Source of the DNA: Flavobacteriaceae bacterium
GTDB taxonomy: Bacteria; Bacteroidota; Bacteroidia; Flavobacteriales; Flavobacteriaceae
Direction of reading: 5' to 3'
Length of the DNA: 64,000 nucleotides
Assembly (NCBI GenBank): GCA_030835845.1
Contig: JAUROD010000036.1
Location: forward strand, 1-64,000
Shown: positions 18,621-27,939 of the stretch, in pieces
How the letters are laid out: every line of letters begins with the position of its first letter
Numbering within the stretch: the first letter of the stretch is position 1
Translations under genes and position numbers: made by a program
The notes under the pieces: model-generated
What the model saw: the letters and a program-made list of their open reading frames with translations, nothing else
Database searches by the model: none
Told to the model about the DNA's origin: nothing

Positions 18621-18652
18621 TAAATATAGTCAATAAAAGTTATACAAAACAA
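18621..18652 (-). promoter_or_regulatory. Candidate promoter of the crtA-crtD-cruF operon
   Basis: On the minus strand TTG (18652-18650), 21 nt, then TATATTTA (18628-18621), one base off TAnnTTTG. Predicted transcripts would begin near 18615 with a leader of about 105 nt that includes the hairpin. Confidence 0.4.
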
Positions 18653-18800
18653 GGGAAAAATGAAAAAAAATAACATTTCTTTAAATAAAAGTGCAAAAAA
18701 ATAGTAATAGTAATGTTGTAAAAGGTAAAAAAATAGACTGTTTTTATGTGCTAGATAAACAAGATTTCATTAATTTTAGTTCAAACTAAATCCAACTACA

Positions 18801-18887
18801 ATGACATCCTCTTTTGTTGCAAACACAGTAATTATTACCACAATACTTGTAATTATTTTTATTGCTAGAGACATAATGAAAAAATAA
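18801..18887 (+). CDS. Candidate 28-residue single-pass membrane peptide
   Basis: A short ATG-TAA frame in the gap between the divergent carotenoid genes. It encodes MTSSFVANTV, then a hydrophobic run IITTILVIIFIA, then a charged end RDIMKK. That is a textbook layout for a tiny inner-membrane protein with N-out/C-in topology by the positive-inside rule. The upstream sequence has a weak TAATTTTA. No homologue is known to me, and a frame this short can occur by chance in AT-rich DNA. The rest of 18653-18937 shows no other feature. Confidence 0.35.
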   Translation: MTSSFVANTVIITTILVIIFIARDIMKK

Positions 18888-18997
18888 AAATAATGTAATG
18901 TCCCTTTACACTTTCCGAAATAATTCAATCTAGGTGTTTGGGTTTTTTTATATCTAAAACTAAAAACACTTCGTCCGCTGTTCTCATTATTTCGGAT

Positions 18998-19005
18998 TAT
19001 CTTTG
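18998..19005 (+). promoter_or_regulatory. Candidate -7 promoter box of crtI
   Basis: TATCTTTG, an exact TAnnTTTG match, ends 7 nt before the preferred crtI ATG at 19013, implying a leaderless or nearly leaderless transcript. It also argues against the longer reading frame from 18938. Confidence 0.5.
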
Positions 19006-19012
19006 TTATGCT

Positions 19013-20461
19013 ATGAAAAAAATAATCGTTATTGGCTCAGGTTTTTCTTCAATATCTGCAGCCACTTATCTTGCTAAAAAAGGATACTCAGTAGAGATTT
19101 TTGAAAAGAACTCAACCCCAGGGGGACGTGCTCGTCAATTAAAAAGAGATGGTTTTACCTTTGACATTGGACCTTCTTGGTATTGGATGCCCGATGTTTT
19201 TGAAAGTTATTTTAATGATTTTGGCAGAAAGGTTAGCGACTATTATCATCTAGAGAAACTAGACCCTGGTTATGAAGTTTATTTTGACACTTCAAGTTCA
19301 ATAAAAATTGGAGATACTTTAGAGAAAATATATGCTGCTTTTGAACAAGAACAAAAGGGAAGCTCAGTTCCACTAAAAAAATTCATAAAAAAAGCAGAAG
19401 ATAATTACAACATAGCAATTAAAGATTTGGTATATCGTCCTGGTATTTCTCCTTTTGAATTGGTTACTCCAGCTACGATTAAGAAATTAGGTTATTTTTT
19501 AAGCACCGTAAAGAAAGAGATAGTTAAAGAATTTGACAATCCAAGGTTGGCTCAAATTTTACAATTCCCTGTCCTGTTTTTAGGCGCTAAGCCAAGTCAA
19601 ACACCAGCTTTTTATAATTTCATGAATTTTGCTGACTTTGGTCTTGGAACGTGGCACCCTGACAAAGGAATGTATAGTGTTGTGGAAGGAATGGTTAAAC
19701 TTGCCGAAGAACATGGAGTTGTTTTTCACACCAACCAAAATGTAGAGAAAATAAATGTGGCTAACGGAAAAGCAACAGGAATTACAATTAATGGAAAAGA
19801 ACACAATGCAGATATTGTAATTAGTGGAGCTGATTACCATCACTCAGAAAGTTTATTGGACTCTCAGTATAGAGTGTATTCTGAAACATATTGGGATAAG
19901 AAAACATTTGCCCCCTCTTCCCTTTTGTTTTTTATTGGTTTAGATAAAAAAGTCAAAAATGTATCTCATCACACCCTGTTTTTTGATGTTGATTTTGATG
20001 CACATGCGAATGATATTTACGATTCACCCAAATGGCCTGACAATCCATTATTTTATGCCAACTTCCCTTCTATCACAGACAAGAGTATGGCTCCAGAAGG
20101 TAAAGAGGCCTGTTTCCTTTTGATCCCAATTGCTCCTGGTCTAAATGATACCGCTGAATTACGCGAAAAGTACTTCAATATCGTTATCGATCGTTTAGAA
20201 AAACGCACACAACAGCAAATCAAAAAACATATTTTATTTTCTGAATCATTCTGTGTCAATGATTTCGTGGAAACCTATAATTCATATAAGGGCAATGCAT
20301 ATGGTATGGCAAATACCTTGCTTCAAACTGCATTTTTGCGACCGAAACTAAAAAGTAAAAAAGTTAAAAACTTATTTTTTACTGGACAGTTAACAGTACC
20401 TGGTCCTGGTGTACCTCCGTCGTTGATTTCAGGAAAACTTGTCTCTGAATTGATTGAATAA
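19013..20461 (+). CDS. crtI: Phytoene desaturase
   Basis: A 482-residue FAD-dependent desaturase converting phytoene to lycopene. The N-terminal flavin motif is VIGSGFSSISAATYLAKKG, followed by STPGGRARQ and FDIGPSWYWMPDVFE, the typical CrtI N-terminus. The C-terminal signature is NLFFTGQLTVPGPGVPPSLI. ATG 19013 begins right at MKKIIVIGSGF; the 25 upstream codons of the open frame are out of family and overlap the promoter box. Flavobacterial crtI is often followed by crtB, but here the next gene is the convergent addB-like gene, so phytoene synthase is elsewhere. Divergent from the crtA operon. Confidence 0.93.
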   Translation: MKKIIVIGSGFSSISAATYLAKKGYSVEIFEKNSTPGGRARQLKRDGFTFDIGPSWYWMPDVFESYFNDFGRKVSDYYHLEKLDPGYEVYFDTSSSIKIGDTLEKIYAAFEQEQKGSSVPLKKFIKKAEDNYNIAIKDLVYRPGISPFELVTPATIKKLGYFLSTVKKEIVKEFDNPRLAQILQFPVLFLGAKPSQTPAFYNFMNFADFGLGTWHPDKGMYSVVEGMVKLAEEHGVVFHTNQNVEKINVANGKATGITINGKEHNADIVISGADYHHSESLLDSQYRVYSETYWDKKTFAPSSLLFFIGLDKKVKNVSHHTLFFDVDFDAHANDIYDSPKWPDNPLFYANFPSITDKSMAPEGKEACFLLIPIAPGLNDTAELREKYFNIVIDRLEKRTQQQIKKHILFSESFCVNDFVETYNSYKGNAYGMANTLLQTAFLRPKLKSKKVKNLFFTGQLTVPGPGVPPSLISGKLVSELIE

Positions 20462-20476
20462 AACACCTAATAACCT

Positions 20477-23191
20477 TTATTCTTCTGTCGAAATAAAAGG
20501 GTGTTTCAAATCAAAGATTTCCTGAATTAAGGATGATATAAATCCATCTATTTCATTAAAAAAATCGGTAGTGATTTGAGGATCCCCCGAAGGTACTTCT
20601 TTACGATAGAAAGGGAGCATATACTCCTTGGGGGATTTTAAAGAAATTACACCAATGTCAATACTTTTATTTAGATTGATTTCTTCTTTTTTTGCCCAAG
20701 CGTAGAGCAAAACTTGAAAAAGAGGCTGGGTGTGAAAATCTCCGTAAAACTGATCCCAAGATTTAAACTCTAGTGCTTTTTTCTTTACCAATCCTGTTTT
20801 GTAGTCTATTATACGTAGTGTTCCATTCACACGATCAATCCGGTCAATAGTCCCTACAATATTAATTTCAGTATCAACCTCTTTTAAAGTCAAGGGTATT
20901 GTAAATTTTTCCTCCAAGGCAATCACCTCAATTTCATTCCCTTTATTCATACGTACTTTTTCTTGAGTTAAAAGTGTCTTAATAGCTTGTTCATAGGCTG
21001 CTAATATCAATTTATTTTCTCCTCGGATTGTTTTACTTTTATCATATATTTCTACATAATTAGCGTGCATTACTCCATTCACTTTACGCTCCATTTCCTC
21101 AATAATTTCAAGTGTGAGTAATTGATTTAAATAGGGCTTATAGAGGTCTTCTAGGGTATTGTGAACTAAAGTACCTCTGTTAAAATTTGAAAGGACTGGT
21201 CCAAGAGTCTCATTGTCTTTAATTCCAAGTAGGTAACGATCATAGAAGTCAACAGGGTTTTTTAAATAGGTACTTAAAGAAGTTGGAGAAAACCCACTTT
21301 TTGCTAATAAATTTAAGCGTTCAATCATCGACTTCGTCTTTTCAACTACCCTATTCTCGTGTCTTTTTACATCAATCTTAGAGGTTGATAAAATTTCACT
21401 TACCTTGTGATTTGAATTAGACATAAGTAATAACTGACGTACAAATCTACTTTGTTCACCAGCATGTAGCCCCTCACTTTGTGCATTGTAGAGTATATGT
21501 GCTTTTTTTGCACGTTGGATTAAACGATAAAAGTGATAGCTATAAATCGCATCATTATCCAAAAAGGTTGGAAGTCCAAAATGTTTTTTAAGTGCAAAAG
21601 GGAAAAAACTTTGATCATTTTTTCCCACTGGTAAAACACCTTCATTTACATCGGTAATGATTAAATTTTCAAAATCAAGAACCCTAGATTCAAGCATTCC
21701 CATAAGTTGAAATTTAGCTTTTGGGTCTCCTTTAAAATCAATGTTTTGTTGTCCCAATAACTCTGCAAATAATACAGAAAATGCGGATATTGAAAATTCA
21801 AAAGTGATGTGGTTAAAATGATTTTCAAGTTGCCGCAATACTTTATCAATTCCTTCAAGGGAAGACAATTCTAAAGAATGACTTACCGCTGTAAATTGAT
21901 CTTTTAAATGTTTGGATAACTGACCCAAAAGGCGAAGTAAATCGTGTGCATTTGTACACTTTTGAAAAAGTATTACTCCGACCTCATTTTCTTGTAAAGG
22001 ACGAATTAGTTCATGGTTAATTTCATAGGAATGTGAGGCATATAGATGGCTCAGAAATTCAGTGACTTTAATTTCAGTGTCTTTATATGAAGATCTAATC
22101 ATTGGAAAATGTAAAACGCGCTCCAATGTTTCATATGAATAATTACCCTCAGCTAATCCTTTGTGGAATTCCACACAGTCTTGAAAAAATCGCACTAAAG
22201 GGAGTGACCCTATTGGATATCCCATAGTAACATTCCAATCCGAACAATCATGAGGAAGATGTCCAAGTACAGGCAATAGTAAAAGTTCATTTCCGAAGAT
22301 TATCGCTGTTCCACTATCTTCTGTTTTCAATTGTTCTATGAGGCGACCAACTTCCTTTGCTTGTTCGATGTTCCCTGATAGTCCATGTATTGCTATTTCT
22401 TTTTCCTCTGAAAAACCTGTTTCTTTAAAGGTATAAGGTGTTTTTCTGTAGTACGTCCATTTTGATTGATATTCTTGGATAAATCGTCCAGCAGCATGTA
22501 CTTTGTCATTATAAAGTGCCTCATCTAAATCCCATACTATTTTTCCCTTATCTTCTGACAAAAAGGCTTGAAACATTCGTTCTTCTGCTTTATTAAGTGC
22601 ATTAAAACCAATGAAGTAATGATATTGCGTAGTATGCTCAAGGTATATTTCGATTGTATCTACTGCCTCCCTATACAGCATACCTATTGTCCCTAATTGT
22701 TGTTCAGCTAATTGGGTTGTAAATGACTCATATAAGGCAGGTATAATCTTCCAAAATGATTCGTCAAATGAGCTATTCTGTTCTTTTTCGAGGACATTTT
22801 CGAGTGCATAGTAAGAACCTAAATTGGAGAGTACCGATTCAGAATTCAAGCAATATGCATCAATGTCACTAAAATCCTTTAATAGTTTTGGAGCCCATTG
22901 TAAAAATAATTCAAAAGGATCTCTTTTATCTTTTGGAAGATGCTGGCAATAGAGTTCATACAAGCTGACCAATTGATGGGTGGTGTTCGCCTTTTTTGAT
23001 GTAGCTAATTCCTCTGTAAACTCCTCAATACTATAAACAAGGGGAGCAAATTTGGGTTCCTCTAACTGATTTATTAATTCATTAATAAGAAAAATACCAG
23101 CTCGTTTACTTGGTACAATCAAGCATAGTTTTTCAAAACTAGTATGATTGAGAATATATTCAGAAACAACTTCGGAAATAAAAGATTTCAC
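20477..23191 (-). CDS. addB: AddB-like PD-(D/E)XK nuclease of a RecBCD/AddAB-type complex
   Basis: A 904-residue protein. The N-terminus LCLIVPSKRAGIFLINELIN matches the AddB/RexB inactivated-helicase region and lacks a GKT Walker A. The C-terminal nuclease has RGTLVHNTLEDLY (His near residue 690), GTIDRIDRVNGTLRIIDYKT (near 780-800) and QPLFQVLLYAWA. Cysteine spacing for the Bacillus AddB iron-sulfur cluster is not evident. With the AddA-like protein (24743-27880) it should process double-strand breaks for RecA loading. Transcription is in the same direction as addA, but ompA and a terminator lie between them. Confidence 0.85.
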   Translation of the reverse strand: MKSFISEVVSEYILNHTSFEKLCLIVPSKRAGIFLINELINQLEEPKFAPLVYSIEEFTEELATSKKANTTHQLVSLYELYCQHLPKDKRDPFELFLQWAPKLLKDFSDIDAYCLNSESVLSNLGSYYALENVLEKEQNSSFDESFWKIIPALYESFTTQLAEQQLGTIGMLYREAVDTIEIYLEHTTQYHYFIGFNALNKAEERMFQAFLSEDKGKIVWDLDEALYNDKVHAAGRFIQEYQSKWTYYRKTPYTFKETGFSEEKEIAIHGLSGNIEQAKEVGRLIEQLKTEDSGTAIIFGNELLLLPVLGHLPHDCSDWNVTMGYPIGSLPLVRFFQDCVEFHKGLAEGNYSYETLERVLHFPMIRSSYKDTEIKVTEFLSHLYASHSYEINHELIRPLQENEVGVILFQKCTNAHDLLRLLGQLSKHLKDQFTAVSHSLELSSLEGIDKVLRQLENHFNHITFEFSISAFSVLFAELLGQQNIDFKGDPKAKFQLMGMLESRVLDFENLIITDVNEGVLPVGKNDQSFFPFALKKHFGLPTFLDNDAIYSYHFYRLIQRAKKAHILYNAQSEGLHAGEQSRFVRQLLLMSNSNHKVSEILSTSKIDVKRHENRVVEKTKSMIERLNLLAKSGFSPTSLSTYLKNPVDFYDRYLLGIKDNETLGPVLSNFNRGTLVHNTLEDLYKPYLNQLLTLEIIEEMERKVNGVMHANYVEIYDKSKTIRGENKLILAAYEQAIKTLLTQEKVRMNKGNEIEVIALEEKFTIPLTLKEVDTEINIVGTIDRIDRVNGTLRIIDYKTGLVKKKALEFKSWDQFYGDFHTQPLFQVLLYAWAKKEEINLNKSIDIGVISLKSPKEYMLPFYRKEVPSGDPQITTDFFNEIDGFISSLIQEIFDLKHPFISTEE

Positions 23192-23227
23192 AATATTAAG
23201 ATTAGGGGTATAAGGTAGTAATTCTAA

Positions 23228-23260
23228 ACAAAAAAAATGCCCTGAAATACATCAGGGCAT
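23228..23260 (-). terminator. Terminator after the OmpA-family gene
   Basis: The stem ATGCCCTGA (23237-23245) / TCAGGGCAT (23252-23260) is followed on the minus strand by a T-run. The plus side also has a T-tract, so it may act in both directions. Confidence 0.8.
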
Positions 23261-23287
23261 TAAATGTTTTTTTTTAAGAAAAAGAGA

Positions 23288-24655
23288 TTATTTGCTTCCC
23301 AAAGAGAATTGAACTCTACGGTTGCTCTTTCTTCCTTTAGCAGTATTGTTATCTCCAATAGGACGATCTTCACCGTAGGCTACAGAAGTTAATCTAGACT
23401 GATCAGATCCTGCTTCAATTAAAGCAGCCATTACTGATGCAGCACGTGATTCAGATAATTTCTGATTGTATCCTTTACTTCCATCACTTGAAGCATGACC
23501 TTCAATAACGAAAGAAACTGTTGGATAGCTATCCAAGATATCTTTAATTTTTCCTAAAACTACAGTTGATTCTTCACCAACGATTTTATTGCTTTCTGCT
23601 TTAAAACGAATCATTGAACTCTCATTGTTCAATGTAGCAATAACATCTTCTGGAAGTTCAGGACATCCATTGTTTGCAGCTACACCAGCCAATTGAGGAC
23701 AAGCATCATCTTTATCAGCTACACCATCTCCATCCGTATCAGGCCATGGGCATCCGTTATTTTGAGCTGGACCTGCAACTTGAGGACAAGCATCATCTTT
23801 ATCGTTTAGACCATCTCCGTCACTGTCAGGACAACCTCCCATTTGAGAAGTTCCAGCACGATTTGGACAAGCATCATCTGGGTCAGCAATTCCGTCTCCA
23901 TCTGTATCAGGACAACCATTCATTACTACAGAACCTGCTGAAGTTGGACAAGCATCATCTTTGTCTGCGATTCCGTCCCCGTCTGTGTCAGGACATCCTG
24001 AAAACTCTTCAAGGCCTGGCTCTTCTGGACATGCATCGAATTTATCGTAGACTCCATCTCCATCAGTATCAACTCCACCAAACTTTACATTCACACCAAA
24101 AGTGTGTTGAAAGTGGTTAATCCCTTTATCATCGACTGCATTCTTGTATTTTGACTCGTATGAAAAACCTAAGTTATCATTCACCCAGTATCCAAGACCA
24201 AAACCAAAGTTATAAGTAACTGAAGCTTCACCATCAAGTGAGCTATACCCAGCACCAATTTGGTAGTAAGGAGTCAAAGCAGAACCCTTGGCAGTAAGTT
24301 GACGACGAAGTCCTAAATCAACAGTATTAAGATTTACTGCATCAATTTCATTATCTCCATACACATTCAGACGATTCATGTTGAGTTGTCCAACAATTGA
24401 AAAACGCTCTGTGATATTTCTACCAACAGAAACTGATGATAGAGGAGTAATGTTCCAGTGACTCACGTTAAAAAACTCTTGGAACCATTTACCTTGAACA
24501 CCTGTCACATCATTTGTTGCGGCATTTGTTGGGTACGTATCAATCGCATTTACACCAAAAGAAACAATCCATGGATTATCTTCGTCTTGTGCAGTAAGCG
24601 TCATTGCAAAAAACAATGCAAAGAACGTTAAGAATTGTTTTGTTATTTTTTTCAT
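23288..24655 (-). CDS. OmpA-family outer-membrane protein with thrombospondin type 3 repeats
   Basis: A 455-residue envelope protein. A signal peptide [16 protein letters not shown]... ends near Gln22 (LTAQ). Residues ~25-210 form a porin-like beta barrel ([20 protein letters not shown], ending in FGVNVKFG). A calcium-binding TSP3 linker of five DTDGDG-x-x-D-x-DDACP repeats follows. The C-terminal OmpA peptidoglycan-binding domain ([32 protein letters not shown]) closes the chain. The start is ATG 24655, since the 18 codons before it are not signal-like. It anchors the outer membrane to peptidoglycan and is probably abundant. It separates the addA and addB-like genes and has its own strong terminator. 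Confidence 0.93.
   Translation of the reverse strand: MKKITKQFLTFFALFFAMTLTAQDEDNPWIVSFGVNAIDTYPTNAATNDVTGVQGKWFQEFFNVSHWNITPLSSVSVGRNITERFSIVGQLNMNRLNVYGDNEIDAVNLNTVDLGLRRQLTAKGSALTPYYQIGAGYSSLDGEASVTYNFGFGLGYWVNDNLGFSYESKYKNAVDDKGINHFQHTFGVNVKFGGVDTDGDGVYDKFDACPEEPGLEEFSGCPDTDGDGIADKDDACPTSAGSVVMNGCPDTDGDGIADPDDACPNRAGTSQMGGCPDSDGDGLNDKDDACPQVAGPAQNNGCPWPDTDGDGVADKDDACPQLAGVAANNGCPELPEDVIATLNNESSMIRFKAESNKIVGEESTVVLGKIKDILDSYPTVSFVIEGHASSDGSKGYNQKLSESRAASVMAALIEAGSDQSRLTSVAYGEDRPIGDNNTAKGRKSNRRVQFSLGSK
23661..24076 (-). repeat. Tandem TSP3 coding repeats in the OmpA-family gene
   Basis: Five imperfect repeats, about 75-85 bp each, encode the acidic units [15 protein letters not shown] plus a short spacer ending in GCP. 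Copies differ at the spacer (for example [30 protein letters not shown]), so they are old protein repeats, not a recent expansion. Confidence 0.85.
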
Positions 24656-24742
24656 TTTTAAATATATATAATAAGTAACAAAATTAACTTTAAAACCTGA
24701 GCTATCCAAAAAAGTTTTGTGCTATTTTAAAAAGAAAAAAGC

Positions 24743-27700
24743 TTAGTTAATTTCTTTAATTTCAAGCTCTTTTTTACGGTCTTTTGGGAGGTAAATCAGT
24801 AAGCCTTTTAGTGGTAAATCATTCATTTGATCAATCCAGTTTAAGTAATTTCTGAGTTGAGTCACATGAGACTCTCGAAATTCACCCGTCTTATAATCAA
24901 TAACGACCATTTCCTCTTTGTTTTTCAAAACACGATCAGGTCTTAAAACCATTGTTTTGGGGACCAACAAAGCGCGTTCATTGAGCACTTCGTAATCTGA
25001 ACTATAATAGGGTTTTAGTCGAGGGTGGTTCATCAAAGTTGAAAAAAAATAATGAAACTCCTCTTGCTCATGGGAGCTTATCAAACCTGCATATTTAGCC
25101 TCTTCTAAAATTCCATCTAAGTCATCACTGTATTTTATTTTTTCAAGGAGGTTGTGAATCAAAACACCTTTCGTTCTAGCCTCCGAATCCTCCGTGTTTT
25201 TATGAAACTGCAAGAGCAATCTATCTTCATAGGGGTTACGTTTTATTTTTTTCAGGGTTTTAGCTGGAACTTCGTTTTCAGCATCATTTTTTAAATTTTC
25301 AATATCCTTGTACTCTTTTTGCGTACCCCATTCCACCAATTTATCACTTGCCTCTTCATTCACGTCATAATCGATGAAATGTTTTAAAAGCATTGCATAA
25401 GAAGGGTTGTCACAATTTTTTTGAGAGGAAATGATATATAATTGTTCAGCTGCTCGCGTAGTTGCTACATAAAACACATTCCAAGCGTCTAATTCATCAT
25501 TTTTTCTCGTTTCATAAAAGAGTGCTTTTGCATTTGGACCATAATTTTCCAATCGTTTTGAAAAATTTACCCAAGCCAATGGGAAATCTTCAGCAAATTG
25601 CTCATAGGTATTGAGCCATACTCTTTTTGTTATTTTGGAGTAAATCAATTCATCTGCAAAAGGGAAGATGACCACTGGAAACTCCAATCCTTTTGCTTTG
25701 TGAATCGTCATGATTTTAATCCCTCCATAATTGCTTGGCATGGATAATGTCTTTTTACTCCCTTGTAGTTCCCAAAAACGAAGAAATGATCGTAAATCAT
25801 TTTGTTCTCTTTGCGTAAACTCAAACAGTACATCAAGAAAATTAGATACAAAAGGATTTTTATCGTCAAGTCCAAAGTCAAAGCATGCTTTTTCGATGGC
25901 TACACATATGTTGTTGTTTTTTAGTGAGTTGAACTCATAGAAAAACCCTAAGTCGTTCCATACTTGGGTCAAAGGTTGTTTTAAATAATGGAATAAAAAA
26001 TCATCCAATTGTGTGTCTGATTGTGTATGAGAATGTAAAAACACTAGATGAGTTTTTTTATGAGCTTTTAACTCAGGGTAGGACCAGCAATTTAAAATTG
26101 AAATTAAGAATTGAACCTCTTCTGAATCCTCTGGCAATAGAGACTCAGATGACATAAAAGGATAAATTCTACTAGCCAAGGCTTTTGTAATCCATTTCGC
26201 TTGTTTTGATTTTCGTACAAGTATAGAAATATCATTTGGTGAATATCCTTGTCGAATCGCTAAATCAATTTTCTCAATCACCTTATCAACCGTTTGTTTT
26301 TGTTCGTCCTCCTCTTCATTAAAAAAATCAAGTTGCACGTACCCCACCTCCTCATTGGTCGGTTTTTGTGTGGCTTGATCGCCAAAAACAAGCTTATTTT
26401 CCTCGTATTCCAAAATATCAATTAATGAAGTATAGAGTTTATTATTGAATTCTACAATGGTCTTGTTGCTTCTGTAATTGTTTGGTAATCGGTCAATTTT
26501 TGCAGGGACTTGAAAAGGTGATTTTCCTTGAAGGAGTCCCATGAACTGACTCACGTCACCACCTCTCCACCTATAAATCGACTGTTTTGGATCACCCACA
26601 ACCATTAAGCTTCCCTGGGTTTTGTCTTGAGACAAACTTTCAAGTGATGAGGATATTAAAGGAATCAAATTTGACCACTGTAAAGTAGAAGTGTCTTGAA
26701 ATTCATCCAAAAAATAATGGCGGTAATTTTCCCCTAATCGTTCATAAATATAGGGCGCGGGCTGATTTAAAATTTCTTTCGAAATTCGTTCATTAAATGT
26801 CGCTAAAAGAACACTGTTTTGTTCCTTTTGTAATTCATTTAGCTCAAGACCTAATCTTGAAACCAAAGACAAAGGAGTCCATTGTTTACGTATGTCATTG
26901 ATAAGTTGATATCGAAAAAATAACTCCAGACCGCTTTCGTAAGAAGCCAATAAAGTGGGTAATAAATCGTCAATGGTGGCTTTGATATCCTCGCTCGTTG
27001 TCGTTTTGTATATCCCAGCTCCCTCTAGTAAATTTTCGTGTAATTTGCCAGTATCATATTTTGTAAAATCTCCTTGAGCTAGTTGATCAAATCGATTATA
27101 AAAAGTACCTCGGTTAAAATCTGATTTTTCGATTCCGTGATCCCTTAATAAATCCAAAGTCAGTTTACCTAAAAGTTTAAGTTCTTCCGTTACTTGATGA
27201 AACTTTTTTTCTAAAAATGTGGTGTTTTTAATTCGTCTTTGCAAATCCAATTTGCCCAATTGTGCCAATCCAATCCGGTCATTTTCATTCAACAAAAGTT
27301 TTGCTGATTTTAACAAATCCTCTTTCAGGTTCCATGACAAATCATCCTCCATTTTTTGAAATGTATAGGAGGTAAGAATAGCTGTAATTTCATCTTCTTT
27401 ACCCACTTTGGACAAAAGACGTTCGACTGTTTGTTCTAAAAGTCGATCAACCTGTAACTCTACCTCAAAATTATAGGCAAGTCCTAGGTCTTTGGAAAAT
27501 GATCGAATGATTCTATGAGTAAAACTATCCAGTGTAATGATATCAAAAGCAGCATAATCATGCAGTATTTTTTTTAAAACTTGTCTCGATTTTGATGCCA
27601 ATTGCGCAGAACTAATTCCAAGGTTTTCACAAAGCTGAATGGACATTGCATCCTTTTGGTGATTAAAATCAGAATCCGAAAAACTGTAAAGTGCTTTTAA

Positions 27701-27880
27701 AATTCTTGTTTTCATTTCAAAAACAGCCTTATTGGTAAACGTAAGAGCTAGCATCTGATGAAAAAAGTCTGCCTGAGCGTGTCCAAGAAGCTTTTCCAGA
27801 TAACGTTGTACTAATAAGTATGTTTTTCCAGCGCCTGCTGAGGCATTAAATAAGTGAACTGGAGCAGTTTTTGTTTTCAT
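24743..27880 (-). CDS. addA: AddA/RecB-like UvrD-family helicase-nuclease
   Basis: A 1,045-residue superfamily-1A helicase with a C-terminal nuclease. Walker A is NASAGAGKTYLL (Lys19 region). Motif Ia and QFQDTS-type motif II (FLDEFQDTS), the GDPKQSIYRWRGGD motif III/IV, IMTIHKAKGLEFPVV motif V and VATTRAAEQLY motif VI are all visible. The C-terminal nuclease has LLEKI and LRPDRVLKN, ending in VVIDYKTGEF near residue 1005. It is the motor and one nuclease of an AddAB-type complex with the gene at 20477-23191. The start ATG 27880 overlaps the -33 element of the divergent sodA promoter. Confidence 0.88.
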   Translation of the reverse strand: MKTKTAPVHLFNASAGAGKTYLLVQRYLEKLLGHAQADFFHQMLALTFTNKAVFEMKTRILKALYSFSDSDFNHQKDAMSIQLCENLGISSAQLASKSRQVLKKILHDYAAFDIITLDSFTHRIIRSFSKDLGLAYNFEVELQVDRLLEQTVERLLSKVGKEDEITAILTSYTFQKMEDDLSWNLKEDLLKSAKLLLNENDRIGLAQLGKLDLQRRIKNTTFLEKKFHQVTEELKLLGKLTLDLLRDHGIEKSDFNRGTFYNRFDQLAQGDFTKYDTGKLHENLLEGAGIYKTTTSEDIKATIDDLLPTLLASYESGLELFFRYQLINDIRKQWTPLSLVSRLGLELNELQKEQNSVLLATFNERISKEILNQPAPYIYERLGENYRHYFLDEFQDTSTLQWSNLIPLISSSLESLSQDKTQGSLMVVGDPKQSIYRWRGGDVSQFMGLLQGKSPFQVPAKIDRLPNNYRSNKTIVEFNNKLYTSLIDILEYEENKLVFGDQATQKPTNEEVGYVQLDFFNEEEDEQKQTVDKVIEKIDLAIRQGYSPNDISILVRKSKQAKWITKALASRIYPFMSSESLLPEDSEEVQFLISILNCWSYPELKAHKKTHLVFLHSHTQSDTQLDDFLFHYLKQPLTQVWNDLGFFYEFNSLKNNNICVAIEKACFDFGLDDKNPFVSNFLDVLFEFTQREQNDLRSFLRFWELQGSKKTLSMPSNYGGIKIMTIHKAKGLEFPVVIFPFADELIYSKITKRVWLNTYEQFAEDFPLAWVNFSKRLENYGPNAKALFYETRKNDELDAWNVFYVATTRAAEQLYIISSQKNCDNPSYAMLLKHFIDYDVNEEASDKLVEWGTQKEYKDIENLKNDAENEVPAKTLKKIKRNPYEDRLLLQFHKNTEDSEARTKGVLIHNLLEKIKYSDDLDGILEEAKYAGLISSHEQEEFHYFFSTLMNHPRLKPYYSSDYEVLNERALLVPKTMVLRPDRVLKNKEEMVVIDYKTGEFRESHVTQLRNYLNWIDQMNDLPLKGLLIYLPKDRKKELEIKEIN

Positions 27881-27912
27881 TGTGGTTTAAATGTAATTAA
27901 TCTTTAGATTTG
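27880..27912 (+). promoter_or_regulatory. Candidate sodA promoter (TTG-N22-TAGATTTG)
   Basis: TTG 27880-27882, 22 nt, TAGATTTG 27905-27912. Both elements match the Bacteroidota consensus, and the ATG follows after 27 nt. The -33 element overlaps the divergent addA start codon. Confidence 0.6.
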
Positions 27913-27939
27913 TAGTACTAATCTTTTAAAAAAAAAATT

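Noticed and set aside
18508-18633. 42-codon N-terminal extension of crtA in frame with the enzyme
   Set aside because: The extension is translated from the leader hairpin and its U-tract (a run of Phe codons), begins at TTG, and is not family-like; ATG 18507 gives the normal start.
23661-24076. CRISPR-like or mobile repeat array
   Set aside because: The spacing (75-85 bp) and content follow the TSP3 protein repeat in a single open frame; there are no conserved non-coding repeats or spacers.
23674-24120. 148-codon plus-strand open frame inside the OmpA-family gene
   Set aside because: Antisense of the TSP3 repeats; the His/Leu-rich repetitive translation is produced by the repeated acidic codons of the real gene.
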